DNA of 64,000 nucleotides from a bacterium (GCA_020627925.1 JAHDFY010000002.1:124001-188000); one strand, 5' to 3'. Positions 11,071 through 21,517 are shown, counted from the first letter of the stretch. Notes: generated from the sequence alone by a model not told the origin. Translations and numbers: made by a program.

Positions 11071-12114
11071 ATGAATTACGAGCTTTTTGATCATAAAAAG
11101 AAAGGAAAAAAGATCTATTTGGTCGATATGACAAAAGAGGCTACTGGATATTTTTCTGAATTAGCAGAAAGAGGAATAGAGAAAACTCTTCGCCAAGGTA
11201 AAAGAGTTGGTATTATTCTCAACAAAAAATGATTTTCTTCGTGAGTGCTTTGCCAGTCATGTGGTTATATACCCCAATGTCGTCAATGTGATGTAAGTGT
11301 GGCCTACCACAAATTACCTCAAGGAGATTTTATTGGTTTGTGTCATATTTGTAAAACGCAATATGATGCTTTTGATGCTTGTCCTCAGTGCAAACAACCC
11401 AATGCGATGAAACCGTATTGATTAGGTATTCAAAAAGCTGGTGAAATGCTGCGAGATATGTTTGGTGTTAGTCCGTTGTTGTTGGATTCTTCCAAGGTCA
11501 ATTCGTTTGCAAAACTCAAAAAACTGGATTTGGCTGCACATCAGTTAATTGTTGGTACAGAGTTACTTACAACTCCAATAAAAGAATGTGATTTTGACTT
11601 GCTCGTTTATCTTGATGCGGACGTAGGGCTCAACATTCCTGACTTTGCTGCCGTGGAGAGAAATTTCCGCTTTTTGTATGATGGTTTGTCTCGCCACACA
11701 ACAAAAAATTTTATTGTGCAGAGTTATAATTGTGACCACTACTCTGTTCGTAGCGCATGTGCCTTAGATCTTGTAAGATTCAAAAAAAATGAAGATGAAT
11801 TTAGGTGTGATCATGCATATCCTCCTTATGGACAAATCTGTGTTCTTCGCTACAAACATGAGGTCGAAGAACGTCTTCATACGCAAGTTTCCAATTTGTA
11901 TAAGGAGCTTTTGTTTTTGCAAGAAAAATACAAAATGCCTGATCTTGAAATTTATACGACTCCTCCTCTTGTGTATAGAATTTATGGTAAATACCGTTAT
12001 CATATAATTCTCAAAGGGAAAAACTTGAGACAATTCATGGAAGCAGTGTACACAACATTGAAACTCCAAAAAAGATGATTCAAAGTAGATTGGGATGCAA
12101 TGTCTTTGGTATAA
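11071..12114 (+). CDS. PriA-like protein lacking the first helicase lobe
   Basis: 347 aa, about half of PriA. It begins where PriA's second RecA lobe begins (KIYLVDMTKEATGYFSELA). It keeps the zinc-binding insert as four CxxC pairs: Cys61/64, 70/73, 91/94 and 104/107. Motif V/VI equivalents follow (IVGTELLTTP, YLDADVGLNIPDF, AVERNFRFL) and the C-terminal YPPYGQICVLRY. The 3'-DNA-binding domain and the Walker A/B lobe are absent, and the GRAGR arginine-finger region reads DGLSRHT. It cannot be a helicase by itself. It may retain a zinc-dependent DNA- or protein-binding role in fork restart. TGAs fall on NKKGFSSG and YGLG, conserved glycines. Confidence 0.82.
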
Positions 12115-12173
12115 AAAAAGTTAAAAAATGCTCAGTTGTCAGATTGTTTTATTTTGTTTTTGTCGATAATAGT

Positions 12174-12806
12174 ATGCTTTCGGTAAAAAAAATGTCGTTT
12201 GCGTATCGCCCTCGTGTACCTATTTTTGCGTGATTTGATCTTGAGATAGCCCAAGGAGAATTGACCGTTTTGTATGGACCATCATGAAAAGGAAAAACGA
12301 CATTGTTGAAAATATTGGGAGGTTTACGTGAACCGCAGTCTGGTGCTGTTTTTTTTGAAAAACAAAACATTTATGCTTTGCCCTATGATCAATTGCTCCA
12401 CTATAGAGGAAATGTGGTGTGATTTCATTTTCAGGATTATGGTTTGTTGTATGATTGTAGTGTCCGCGACAATATTTTGCTGCCTTTTGCTCTTGCACCA
12501 CAAGCAACAACTTGCGATAGTGAGTGGTTTGATTATTTGGTTGATTATTTGCAACTGCATCCATTTTTGGAAACTAACGTTGCTGATTTGTCTGGTGGGC
12601 AACAAGAAAGAGTTTCTTTGGTAAGAGCGATGATTCACAAACCTCGTGTGTTGTTGTTGGATGAGCCAGGAGCGAACTTACACAAACCTCTTGCACAAAA
12701 ATTGTATGCTTTGATACAAGATTATGCATCTGATCATTATGTTGTAGTTGCAACACATGATGAACATTTTATTTCTATGACGAAGCATTCATGCTCTATT
12801 GACTAG
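12174..12806 (+). CDS. ABC transporter ATP-binding protein, LolD/MacB-type
   Basis: 210 aa. Walker A GPSGKGKTT at 35-43 (its middle glycine is a TGA codon), Q-loop FHFQDYGLL, signature LSGGQQERVSLVRA, Walker B VLLLDEPGANL and the H-loop VATHDEHF. The size and signature match ATPases that pair with FtsX/MacB-type permeases. The next gene, such a permease, starts inside the last 16 bases of this one in another frame, so the two are translationally coupled. It likely powers extraction of a lipoprotein or peptide from the membrane or another mechanotransmission task. Start chosen at ATG 12174 for the SVKKMSFAY strand that normally opens the domain. Confidence 0.9.
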
Positions 12807-13969
12807 TCAAAAAGCACATCGCAGCACATCCTTTTTTGACCAATATTGTGATTGGATGTCTTGCCTTGGGGATGATGTTTTGTTGTGGAATGGTAGCTAT
12901 GTATTACAATGCTTATCATTTTTATGTTGATGCGTCGTGAGCAGATGGCTTGGGACAACATAGTTTTGTCTTGACCAATACACCGAATGTTGCAGATGGG
13001 CTTGATACAAGAGTGCTTGCCACATGACTTTTGACAGAGATTTCATGACTTTCGTGAATCGATGATTTGTATGCGTTTTATACGGTGCAAGTACCTGTAA
13101 GTGTGGATATTTCCTATTTGGGTTTAGGTCTTCATACCGATATGCAATTGTATGCGGCGTCGGATAATTATTTTTTGGATATGCAGGGATCGCTGTCGTG
13201 AGTTGCTGTTTCCCAACAGTTGATTGATGTCTATAATCTCAGTTTGTGAGGTACCTCTTCCTTGTATCCTAAATTGACCAATGAAGTATTATGAATGTTG
13301 TCGTTGGATTTTTATATAGGACAATCGAGTTTTTTCTCTTATATACAGAGTGTACAGCGCAAAGAACGTATTAGTTTTACTGATGCGACAGTTCCTCTGC
13401 TCGGAGTGACGATGCCATTGAGTACTGTTGAAGAGATGCTTGCACAACTGTGACGTGGAAATATTGCGTTGTTTAAAGTGGTTGGTCGTTTTGATTCTCG
13501 TGATAATTTTGAGACTTTTTTGCAACAATATAGTCGTGACTACTCCCTTTCTTATCCTGAGAAGCGTACACAAAAAATAGAAAGTAATCTGAACGCATTG
13601 AAAGTACTCCTCCTTATTTTGTCGGGGTTTGTTTTGGTGATTGTTGTTTTTTTTATGATGTATGTGCTTGCCTCTTTGTTACATAAACACAAAAGGTTGT
13701 TCTTTATCTTTGAGTCAATGGGTGCTCATTGGCATAAATGATTGCAGTTTTTGCTTTTTGAAATAGCTTATTATTGGGGTGTTGCATCACTTACTGCGGT
13801 GGTAGTGTTTATTGGTATTCAGCACGGTATTGCTGCTCGAATAATGCATACTAATCGATGAATTACTTATCACTTTTTGCATCGGTTTCATTTTGTGGTA
13901 ATCAGCGGTATTTTTGGTTTTTTTCTATGTTTTTGTGCCTTTTTGATGTATCGTCATAAGTATCAATAA
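12791..13969 (+). CDS. FtsX/MacB-like ABC permease
   Basis: 392 aa. Topology typical of the FtsX superfamily: one helix near residues 15-39, a long extracytoplasmic region (about 40-265), then three helices at about 275-302, 325-350 and 365-388. Thirteen or so TGA codons are read as Gly, many in the external domain. It overlaps the ATPase gene by 16 bases. Partner and cargo cannot be told; no periplasmic adaptor gene follows, which leaves a MacB-type tripartite pump unlikely. A strong terminator follows. Confidence 0.82.
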
Positions 13970-13989
13970 AAAAATACATTAATAAAAAT

Positions 13990-14021
13990 AACAGGCAACG
14001 GATTTCCGTTACCTGTTTTTT
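13990..14021 (+). terminator. Terminator after the ABC transporter operon
   Basis: Stem ACAGGCAACGGA / TCCGTTACCTGT with one mismatch, followed by TTTTTT. The convergent small minus-strand gene ends seven bases further on and may share it. Confidence 0.85.
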
Positions 14022-14027
14022 GTATTT

Positions 14028-14207
14028 TTATAGTCCATCTACTAAATCATTTATAAGCTCTTGGATATCATCTGGTGATAATTCACTTGAGCTCACCGTT
14101 GATTTTTTCTTACTGCTTTGTGATGACTCAATTATAGAAACCGTTGATGTAGTATAATTAGAACCTACTATTTTTGTCCAAATTGTTTTTAATATTCTAC
14201 CTAGCAT
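14028..14207 (-). CDS. Small unknown protein, 59 aa
   Basis: Reads MLGRILKTIWTKIVG, then a Ser/Thr/Lys-rich linker, then an acidic helix SPDDIQELINDLVDGL. The amphipathic N-terminus and acidic C-terminus look like a short membrane-associated or partner-binding protein. No family is recognised and no TGA codon occurs. Support comes from codon pattern and from the terminator at its 3' end. Moderate confidence. Confidence 0.5.
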   Translation of the reverse strand: MLGRILKTIWTKIVGSNYTTSTVSIIESSQSSKKKSTVSSSELSPDDIQELINDLVDGL

Positions 14208-14370
14208 TTTTATTATTCTTTTTGTTATTTAATGATTTCGATCATATTTTTTCCTGAGTGGAATGCAAGAAGTTGTACATAGTCTATTTGGACTTTGAAT
14301 TCATGTATAAACATGTATAACTTCTTTATGATTTTTTTGTCATCTTGTTTACTTGAGTAATATAAAAGGG

Positions 14371-15648
14371 ATGTTTGAAGCGATTAAAAAAAGCGATGCG
14401 GCAGTGTTTTCTTCATTGCAAGCAGAACAACAAAGGCAAGCTGAGTGAATGGAACTTATTGCAAGTGAAAACTACCAATCGGCGGCAGTATTGGCGGCGC
14501 AAGCGAGTGTATTTGGTAATAAATATGCAGAATGATTTCCTGGTAAGAGGTACTATGGAGGGCAAGAAAATACCGATGTAATCGAATCACTTGCTATTGA
14601 GAGAGCAAAACAAATTTTTGGTGCAGATCATGCTAATGTACAAGCACTTTCTGGAGCGGCAGCTAATTTGTGTGCTTATCATGCGATGATGGAACCAGGT
14701 GACACTATTTTGGGTATGGATTTGAGTCATGGAGGTCATTTGACCCATGGTGCTCCTGTAACATTTACTGCAAAAGTGTTTAATTTTGTTCGTTATACGA
14801 CCAACAATGGCGTTATTGATTTTGATGAGTTGCGTGCGATGGCTCTCAAACATAAACCCAAGGTCATCCTTGCTGGGTTTAGCGCATACCCAAGAGATTT
14901 GGATTATGCAAAATTTGTAGAAATTGCTCAAGAAGTAGATGCTTATGCTTATGCTGATATGTCACATATTGGTGGATTGATTGCGGCAGGAGTGCTCAAA
15001 AATCCTTTGGATTATGGGTTTCATGCGATGATGACAACAACGCACAAATCACTTAGATGACCAAGAGGTGCGCTTATTTTGTCCAAAGGAAATGTGCTTA
15101 ATCCCCTCAAAAAACCAGAACCACTCAAAGAAAACCTACCAACATTAATTGATAGATCTGTTTTCCCGGGAGTGCAAGGAGGTCCACACATGCATACTAT
15201 TGCAGCGATTGCAGTTGCTCTTGGTGAAGCACAGCAGGATAGTTATAAAACATACGCTCAACAAATTATTGCCAATGCAAAAACAATGGCTGATGAATTC
15301 TTGCGTTTGGGTTACCAGCTCGTGACCTGAGGAACAGACAATCACATGGTTATTGTTGACTTTAGTAATTCAGATATTCCTGATGGGTCTGTGGCTGAAA
15401 AAGCACTTGATGCTATAGGAATTTCTACCTCTAAATCGACTATTCCCGATGATCCGAATCCTCCGTTCCGTCCATCAGGATTACGTATTGGGATTCAAGC
15501 GATGACTACTCGTGGTGTCAAAGAAGAAGATGTCAAAAAGATTGTAGGCTTCATTGATGAGGCATTGCAATATAGAGATGATGAGCAGTACTTACAACAA
15601 TTGCGTCAAAACGTGAAAGCGTTCTGTTTAGAATTTCCTTTGCCGTAA
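14371..15648 (+). CDS. glyA: Serine hydroxymethyltransferase
   Basis: 425 aa, full length. Interconverts serine and glycine using PLP and tetrahydrofolate, feeding one-carbon units. Motifs: [25 protein letters not shown], the PLP-lysine site [12 protein letters not shown] with Lys226, and LVTGGTDNHM. Each of these motifs contains a TGA exactly where the family has an invariant glycine, which is the clearest proof of UGA-Gly in the window. The start codon is preceded directly by AAAGGG, too close to act as a Shine-Dalgarno sequence. It converges with the exchanger gene 15 bases downstream. Confidence 0.98.
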
Positions 15649-15662
15649 GTACTGTAATTTCC

Positions 15663-16772
15663 TTACTGAAAATTGAAGTAATTAAATCCAACATAAGCAA
15701 CATAAGCGACAAGCAAGATTACGCCTTGTCGCTTTCCTAGTTTCCATTTGCTGGCTCGCAGTAATCCAAGGAATAGTAGCGAAATAAGTGCCAAAAGCGC
15801 AATTGCCCAAAGTATAGCAGCTTTGTCTTGTATTACAAAAACAGAGGTGTTGGTGACGAGTGCTGCGATCAATGTCATAAGACATGTTGATATTGCTATG
15901 TCGATACTATTAGAACCTACTGCGTTTCCTATTATTTGATCTCCTTTTCCTTTTTTTGCTAGTGGTATATTGGTTGCGAGCTCGGGAAGAGATGTGATGG
16001 TTGCAAGAATGGTGAGGCTGAGGAAGGCTATAGAAATACCAAACTTTGTTCACAAATCTTCTACTACTCCTACAAGAATATAAACAGAAATTCCTACAAG
16101 TAAGAGTGAAAGAATAAATCCGAGAGGTATTTTTCCTATATATCCTCGTTTATGGTCAGGTGCAGGAATAAGTTTTGCTAGTTTGGTAGGAAGATATCTT
16201 GAGATACGTGCAAATAGTCCTTGTTTTTTTTCAAAAGAGTCCGGCAAGTGGTGATCACGTATGGGCTGTTTTTTTCGTCATTTTTTTGTTCTAATGTGTG
16301 GCCGTTGAGTAATAGTTCGGTACATAAAAATAGCCCAATAAGCAACAATCCCAATGAGTTCCATTAATTGAATTTTTCCATCAAGAATGACTAATCCAAG
16401 CAATACCAATGTAGAAAAATAGAACAACACAGTTCTTATCACTTCATATTTATCGACATGGAGTGGCTTTTTACTAACAAGTGCAGGAATGGCGATAACT
16501 GGCATAAACTGAAATACACCTGAGCCAACATTGGCTGCAAGTCACACAACTGGGTTAAGCGCAAAAAATACCACAGAAACAAACATGGTAGACATTTCAG
16601 GAAAAGATGTTGCTAATCCTTGAAATAATTCTCAGGCAACAGCATCGGATACTTTAGTTTTTTCTTGGAAATGATCGATCCACTCCATGGAATTTTTGTC
16701 AGACACTCTTTCTACAAGTGTTCAGAATTGCCAAATGATAATAATTTGAATGGCGATGATAAGTGAGGACAT
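15663..16772 (-). CDS. Sodium/calcium exchanger family membrane protein (CaCA, YrbG-like)
   Basis: 369 aa, about ten hydrophobic segments. The two inverted alpha-repeats are visible: GELFQGLATSFPEMSTM in the first half and TSLPELATNIPLAKKGKG ... IIGNAVGSNSIDI in the second. They carry the acidic residues that bind calcium in this family. A cytosolic basic loop (RTKKGRKKQPIRDHH) separates the halves. It probably expels calcium against sodium or protons. The frame stays open up to a TTG at 16928, but that extension would run through a strong terminator hairpin (16843-16874), so ATG 16772, which opens directly on the first helix, is preferred. Confidence 0.88.
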
Positions 16773-16842
16773 GAAATAAGTAGGTAATAAATTGTCTATG
16801 TTTGTATTTATGAAATCCGTTTGTAAATTGCAAGAAGACAAG

Positions 16843-16874
16843 AAACAAACATCACCTGAGGGTGATGTTTGTTG
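16843..16874 (-). terminator. Terminator of the zinc-ribbon gene, upstream of the exchanger
   Basis: Perfect 12-bp stem ACAAACATCACC / GGTGATGTTTGT with a 4-base loop, followed on the minus strand by TTTCTTGTCTTCTT. It lies 62 bases after the stop of the zinc-ribbon gene and about 70 bases before the exchanger ATG, so it could also attenuate the latter. Confidence 0.6.
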
Positions 16875-16935
16875 TTGTGCAATGGCCATTGCATCCTGTT
16901 TAAGAGCAAGATATTTTTTCCTGTGCAAGACAAGA

Positions 16936-17214
16936 TTATACGATAGTATGAGATTGTTTCGTTGAAGCGGTGAGTATAGAAGGCAAAAATTGCTTTCTAC
17001 AACACCTAGAGCACATTAGGTAGTAGTATATATGGCATTCACTGCCATTCTGCTGTTTAATCTGTTGTAGGTTTCTTTTTATAATACGTCACTCATATCC
17101 ACAATGATCACAAGAAAAACCCGAACGAAGTAGTTTCCCCACATGTTTATCTTCCGACAAATCTTTGCCACTTTTCCGAACTTTATTGATTCATTGCTGC
17201 TGATATAAATTCAT
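16936..17214 (-). CDS. Small zinc-ribbon protein, 92 aa
   Basis: The protein reads MNLYQQQGINKVRKSGKDL..., with two cysteine pairs: CDHCGYEG in the middle and CSRCCRKQ near the C-terminus, about 30 residues apart. This is the spacing of a zinc ribbon. Two glycines are TGA codons, one inside the first knuckle, so standard-code gene finders would miss it. A basic N-terminus suggests nucleic-acid binding. It has its own terminator downstream. No family recognised. An insertion-sequence zinc-binding remnant is an alternative, but no transposase sequence is next to it. Confidence 0.55.
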
Positions 17215-17259
17215 ATTACATAATTGTATAGTAGTGTAAACTTGGGGCCCCGGAAAGTG

Positions 17260-17469
17260 TTATACGAAATATAAAACGATTTTAAATCAAAAAAATACTC
17301 CCAAATAATCAGACAATTCGTTATTGATGCATTCATTATTTGAACATATTATTTCTTTTTGATGGATATTAAGGGATATTGCCATAAACTCTAATGCGTA
17401 TTTTGATAAAATCAAGTAATAATCATTTGTTTTACTCTCAGAAAATATGCTTGCTTGTTTGCTATTCAT
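17260..17469 (-). CDS. Possible small protein, 69 aa
   Basis: Open frame with one TGA (Gly) reading MNSKQASIFSESKTNDYYL ... and ending GFKIVLYFV. Composition is that of a soluble helical protein with a Cys-containing middle (IICSNNECINNE). There is no recognised domain, and it lies between two better-supported units. The 3' end runs into an odd GC-rich patch (GGGGCCCC at 17243-17252 region just past the stop). Low confidence. Confidence 0.3.
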
Positions 17470-17529
17470 CGTTCAATTACTAATAATGTATCTCATAAAT
17501 ATAATTGTTAAACCCCCTAAAATTAAAAA

Positions 17530-17967
17530 ATGAAAAATAAAAAATTAATAATCCTTCTTGCCTTGTTGCTTTTGGCAATTGCTTCCTTTGCGTTATATTG
17601 CCTTTGGGATGTTAATGTTAAAAAGAACAAAAATCGTTTTTCTTCTGACGATCAATTTAAAAGAACTTTTCTTGCTGTTCTTGCTGCTAATGCTAGTCTG
17701 GGTTTACTGAGTGTTGAAAATCTCTCTATGCCAGTAGAGAAAAAAAATTATTACACAAATAGACTCAATACCATCATTGATAGTCTTCGTGACAGTAATA
17801 TTTCAGCAAAGCTCTGCGGTAGTTACTATTATGAATTGGAAAAAATAGAAGATAGAGTAAATTTTTACTATTTTAGAGCTTGGCTAAAACAAACAAGCTT
17901 CTCAAATCATGTTGTACCATACAAGAGTTATTACAAAGGGCGAATTATTTATGATGACGATAAATAG
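17530..17967 (+). CDS. Exported or membrane-anchored protein of unknown function
   Basis: 145 aa. N-terminal signal anchor at about 5-27 (LIILLALLLLAIASFALYCL) after MKNKK, then a soluble domain rich in Tyr and Asn with a YYYELEKIEDRVNFYYFR stretch. The domain holds one cysteine (AKLCGSYYY). No TGA codon is used. No family recognised. A terminator follows 50 bases downstream, so it is a single-gene unit. Confidence 0.75.
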   Translation: MKNKKLIILLALLLLAIASFALYCLWDVNVKKNKNRFSSDDQFKRTFLAVLAANASLGLLSVENLSMPVEKKNYYTNRLNTIIDSLRDSNISAKLCGSYYYELEKIEDRVNFYYFRAWLKQTSFSNHVVPYKSYYKGRIIYDDDK

Positions 17968-18014
17968 TAATTAGTTTTTTCATTTACTAATAACTAATGT
18001 CCTAATAGCTATTA

Positions 18015-18052
18015 ACAAAAAGCTTTTCTAGCATCTAGAGGGCTTTTTTTTT
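18015..18052 (+). terminator. Intrinsic terminator
   Basis: AAAAAGC / GCTTTTTTTTT outer stem with an inner TCTAG/CTAGA stem. It ends the unit of the exported protein at 17530-17967. Confidence 0.75.
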
Positions 18053-18105
18053 GCAAGAAAAGAGTTATAGTTCTTTGGAGTAAAAATTTATTTTTTGTGT
18101 GAGGT

Positions 18106-18408
18106 ATGTGGTTTGTGTATATGGTAAGATGTGCGGATGGTTCTTTGTATACATGAATTACCACTGATATAGAACGTAGAATAACCGAGCATAATTCCTC
18201 CTCATTATGAGCAAAATATACAAAAACAAGGCGTCCAGTCACACTTGTTTGGTGTCAGAAATGTGCCAATAGATCAGCAGCATCCAAACGTGAATACGAT
18301 ATTAAACGTATGACAAAAAAAGCTAAGGAAAACTTGATAGGGTCATGATTTCCTCTTGTACTTTGCAAAAATAACTATATAGAAGAGACAGATTTATGAT
18401 GCAATTAG
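18106..18408 (+). CDS. GIY-YIG domain protein, UPF0213/YhbQ-like
   Basis: 100 aa. Starts directly with the motif: FVYMVRCADGSLYTGITTD contains YMV (GIY position) and YTG (YIG position), and RRITEHN gives the catalytic Arg. GAKYTKTRRPVTLVW and SKREYDIKRMTKKAKENLI complete the UPF0213 pattern. Gly of YTG is a TGA codon. Such proteins are single-domain structure-specific nuclease folds, with a suggested role in DNA repair. A Cys/Asn-rich tail (LCKNNYIEETDLGCNGF) is unusual. Confidence 0.88.
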
Positions 18409-18562
18409 TTCTATGAATAGCATATTTGTAGTTAAAAAAGACAAAAAACCTTCTCACTCTGCTGACAGCTAGAGAGCTTTTTTGTGTGAAATTGTTCATC
18501 ATAAAGGAATCTCATCGCTGTTGGCGGTGGGATTTTTTTTATTATTTCAATTATTGTCTATT

Positions 18563-19783
18563 ATGAAACATGCTTTTTTATCGACGGTCGCTTCTCAGTT
18601 GCCACACTACCCCGCTTACGTATATGACCAATCCCATTTGGTGCAGCAAGCAACAACACTGCTGAATATGCCCCATGCTTTTGGTTTGACGGTTAGATAT
18701 GCAATGAAAGCTAATCCTCTTGGAGCGCTCTTGCAGTTGTTGCATCGCCAAGGGATTGCGATAGACGCATGTAGCGGGTATGAAGCGATGAGAGCGATCA
18801 ATGCAGGAATTCCTGCAGAATCTATTCAAATTACTGGGCAACAGTGGCCCCATAATTTATCTGATTTGATTGCACGTGGTGTGAAATTTTGTGCGTGTAG
18901 TCTTTTTCAATTACAAAAATTCGGTGAGCTTTTTCCTGGTACAGATGTTGGGATTAGACTTAATCCTGGGGTTGGCTCTGGTCAATTTTCCCAAGTAAAT
19001 GTCGGTGGTATTCACTCGTCTTTTTGAATTTGGCATGAATATATTGAAGAGGCAAAAAAGATCGTAGCTCGCTATAGTCTTCGTATTGTCACCTTACATA
19101 CGCACATTGGTTCTGGTACTGACCCTGATATTTGGCAAAATGTGGCGGCGCTTTCTCTGTCATTTGCAAAAAAATTACCTGATGTTGTCAATGTAGATTT
19201 GGGTGGTGGTTTCAAGGTTGCGAGAGTTCCTTGAGAGAAACATGCTGATGTATTGGCTATTTGATCTGCTCTTCAATCACAATTTGAGGCATTTTACCAA
19301 GAGACATGAAGAAAACTTCATATGGAAATCGAGCCGTGAACATTTTTGGTAGCGAATGCGTGATATTTGTTTAGTCATGTTGATGACATTGTCGACACAG
19401 GAAAAGAAGGTTATACGTTTGCTAAGCTTTGATGCGGAATGTCAGAGATAATTAGACCGACAATATATGGTGCACAACACCCTCTTTTTGCTCTTAATCA
19501 AAGTGATACTATCAAAGATTATGTTGTCGTTGGACATAGTTGTGAAAGTGCTGATTTATTTACTCTGGATGGACAGAGAAACATAGCAACTCGTTGATTA
19601 CCCTTATTAGCAATATGAGATGTTGTGGTTATAGGCGGCGCTGGTGCATATTGCAGCTCTATGAACACAAAACATTATAACTCATACCCAGGCGTTGCAG
19701 AATATTTGTGGGATGGAACATCTTTGCGTCTTATCAAAGCACCTGAAATCATTGAGGATGTTACAGCAAAAGAGATACTGTAG
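18563..19783 (+). CDS. lysA: PLP-dependent decarboxylase, LysA / alanine-racemase fold type III
   Basis: 406 aa. Fold-type III signatures: RYAMKANPL with the PLP Lys49, HTHIGSG, LGGGFKV (phosphate binding), EPGTFLVANAGYL and HSCESADLF with active-site Cys327. These match diaminopimelate decarboxylase and relatives. A diaminopimelate pathway is not visible in the window, so the substrate could also be another amino acid such as ornithine or a carboxylated polyamine. Seven or more TGA glycines. ATG 18563 is used because the family starts just before the AYVYD strand; an upstream in-frame start would add only a hydrophobic leader. Confidence 0.85.
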
Positions 19784-19866
19784 TGCTTTCTTCCAATTTG
19801 TCTTTGGGTGGAATTCATGTAGGTAATTACTATACATAGCTTTAGTTTATATCTTTGTATATTATC

Positions 19867-20328
19867 ATGAAAAAAATCTTATTTTTGAGTGGATTGTTTT
19901 GTGTAAATTCTTTTTTTCTTTTTTCTGTTGTTCATGCTGATTGTAATTATGCAGAAATTGAGCCAGTTTGTGGTATCAATGGACAAACTTTTACTAATTC
20001 ATGTGAAGGATGGAGTGATACCTCTAGCTGGGAGATTCTTCCTGCGTACGAAGGACAATGTGTTGATTTGCCTCCTTTGCCCCAAAGCCTTGAAACAAAA
20101 ATAGAAACTATCATGCTTCGTATACTTAGAAAGTTTAAAAATACAGACATGAGATTCTATATGTTGACTCCAAAAGGACAAGATTTTGTCATGAATGCTT
20201 TGTTTCCTAGATTGCAAAAACTTATTTCTACAGAAATGAAAAAAGATTCTCCTGATTTATTGAGAGTAGCTGTCTTTACCAAAATAGCGAGCATGATAAA
20301 ATATGACTTCGCAATTGATGGTTTATAA
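19867..20328 (+). CDS. Secreted protein with Kazal-type inhibitor-like domain
   Basis: 153 aa. Signal peptide MKKILFLSGLFCVNSFFLFS with cleavage after VVHA. The next 40 residues follow the Kazal pattern: Cys26 ... EPVCGINGQTFTNSC (Cys35, Cys46) ... AYEGQC (Cys65). Only four of the usual six cysteines are present. The C-terminal 85 residues are helical and unrecognised. Kazal domains inhibit serine proteases of other cells; in a host-associated bacterium this would act outside the cell. Stands alone with a strong terminator. Confidence 0.72.
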   Translation: MKKILFLSGLFCVNSFFLFSVVHADCNYAEIEPVCGINGQTFTNSCEGWSDTSSWEILPAYEGQCVDLPPLPQSLETKIETIMLRILRKFKNTDMRFYMLTPKGQDFVMNALFPRLQKLISTEMKKDSPDLLRVAVFTKIASMIKYDFAIDGL

Positions 20329-20333
20329 AATAA

Positions 20334-20366
20334 AGAAAAGAGTTGCTTATTAAGCAACTCTTTTCT
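20334..20366. terminator. Bidirectional terminator between convergent genes
   Basis: 14-bp inverted repeat AAAAGAGTTGCTTA / TAAGCAACTCTTTT with a one-base loop centre. It serves the Kazal-domain gene (plus) and the SLH-protease gene (minus). Confidence 0.85.
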
Positions 20367-20369
20367 TCT

Positions 20370-21458
20370 TTATCGTTCTCAAGCGAGAAAATTGTGTTGT
20401 GACTCACGCTGCTTCTCCGATTGGGTTCGTGTATATTTGGGTTGATAATAGAACAAGCGAAATGGTCTAAACTTTGTTTTTCACGATCAACTGAGAAACT
20501 CGGAGTACGGAACGTGAACACGTCTGTTGCTTACTGTTTCTGCTACCCATACTCACTGTTTATCAAAACTATAGGCAGTAGCAACATGAGCATAAGTCTT
20601 TCCTCTGTGAGTAAGCATATAGGAAATGGCAACAGGGTCTCCTTGTTGTAGTGCTGTGATGAGAGAATTGACATCCGTTTTGTATTCTTTTTGCACATGA
20701 GCGATTTGATCAAAACGATCTTGTATGGCAGTGGTGGTAAGCGATGTTTTGCTTCTGCCTAGATATTGGTCAGTATTGTTGACGTAGACACCAATTCCAT
20801 ATTTGTATTTGAGGATGTTTCTTACACTAAAAAAATAGCAGGCATTGAGGCTTTGTTGTTTGATAGGAAATTGAAACTGAGGGCCAAGGTGAGGTCTATA
20901 TCCGTGATTTCGATATTCTTGAGGTGTGCGATAATATTTTCTGAGCGATTTGTCGAGTATTTTACTGATATAGGTATAATAGGTTCCCTTGGTAAATTTG
21001 GTGTTGGCGGTGATTTCTTTTTCGCAGATTTTGTGATAGACACAATTGGATTTTCAAAAAAGAACACGAAGCTTATCCATGACGATAAAAAAGTGTTGTT
21101 GCGTGAATGGCGCGTCAGGATAAAATTTTGATTTTTTGCTAATAATTCATTCTTGTGCAAAAAAGTTAAGAGCTCTTCCTATGTCCGAGTCGAGTGTGAC
21201 GTCGGTGAAGTATTGCGTATTGTCTAGCAATGGATGTTTGTCCATCTGTACGGTGACTCCTCTATCTTTCTTGTATTGTGGGTATCGTTGGGCAAGTGTT
21301 TGTATAAACTCTTTTCTTGTCAGTTCCTTATGTAAATGTTGCGTGTTTCGTCAAAATGTATCAATTACTCATTGAGCCCCATATTCTGGTGTATAGGCAT
21401 AGATGGTGGACAAAAATACACTGGTGCATATAAAAGCAGTAAGAAAAAAATTCTTCAT
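20370..21458 (-). CDS. Secreted SLH-domain protein with C39-like cysteine peptidase domain
   Basis: 362 aa. Signal peptide ending FLSTIYAYTP. An SLH module follows (LTRKEFIQTLAQRYP, FTDVTLDSDIGRALNFFAQE, KFYPDAPFT). The C-terminal half resembles C39-like peptidases: LNACYFFSVRNILKYK with the putative nucleophile Cys207, then GDPVAISYML and YAHVATAYSFD with His291 and WVAETVSNRRVHVPYSEF. The protein would be wall-anchored by SLH with a protease facing outward. Six TGA glycines. The reading frame is hidden by longer antisense and shifted frames. The catalytic assignment is an inference from pattern only. Confidence 0.68.
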
Positions 21459-21517
21459 AGCGAATATGATCGGCTAAATAGATTAATGGCTCTTTTGTAA
21501 GATACATAGTTATTGTA

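Noticed and set aside
12149-12756. Several minus-strand open frames opposite the ABC ATPase
   Set aside because: Shadows: they lack domain signals and lie antisense to a clear Walker A/B protein.
18433-18485. Possible terminator before the LysA-like gene
   Set aside because: Only a short imperfect stem with AGCTTTTTT; left out as too weak.
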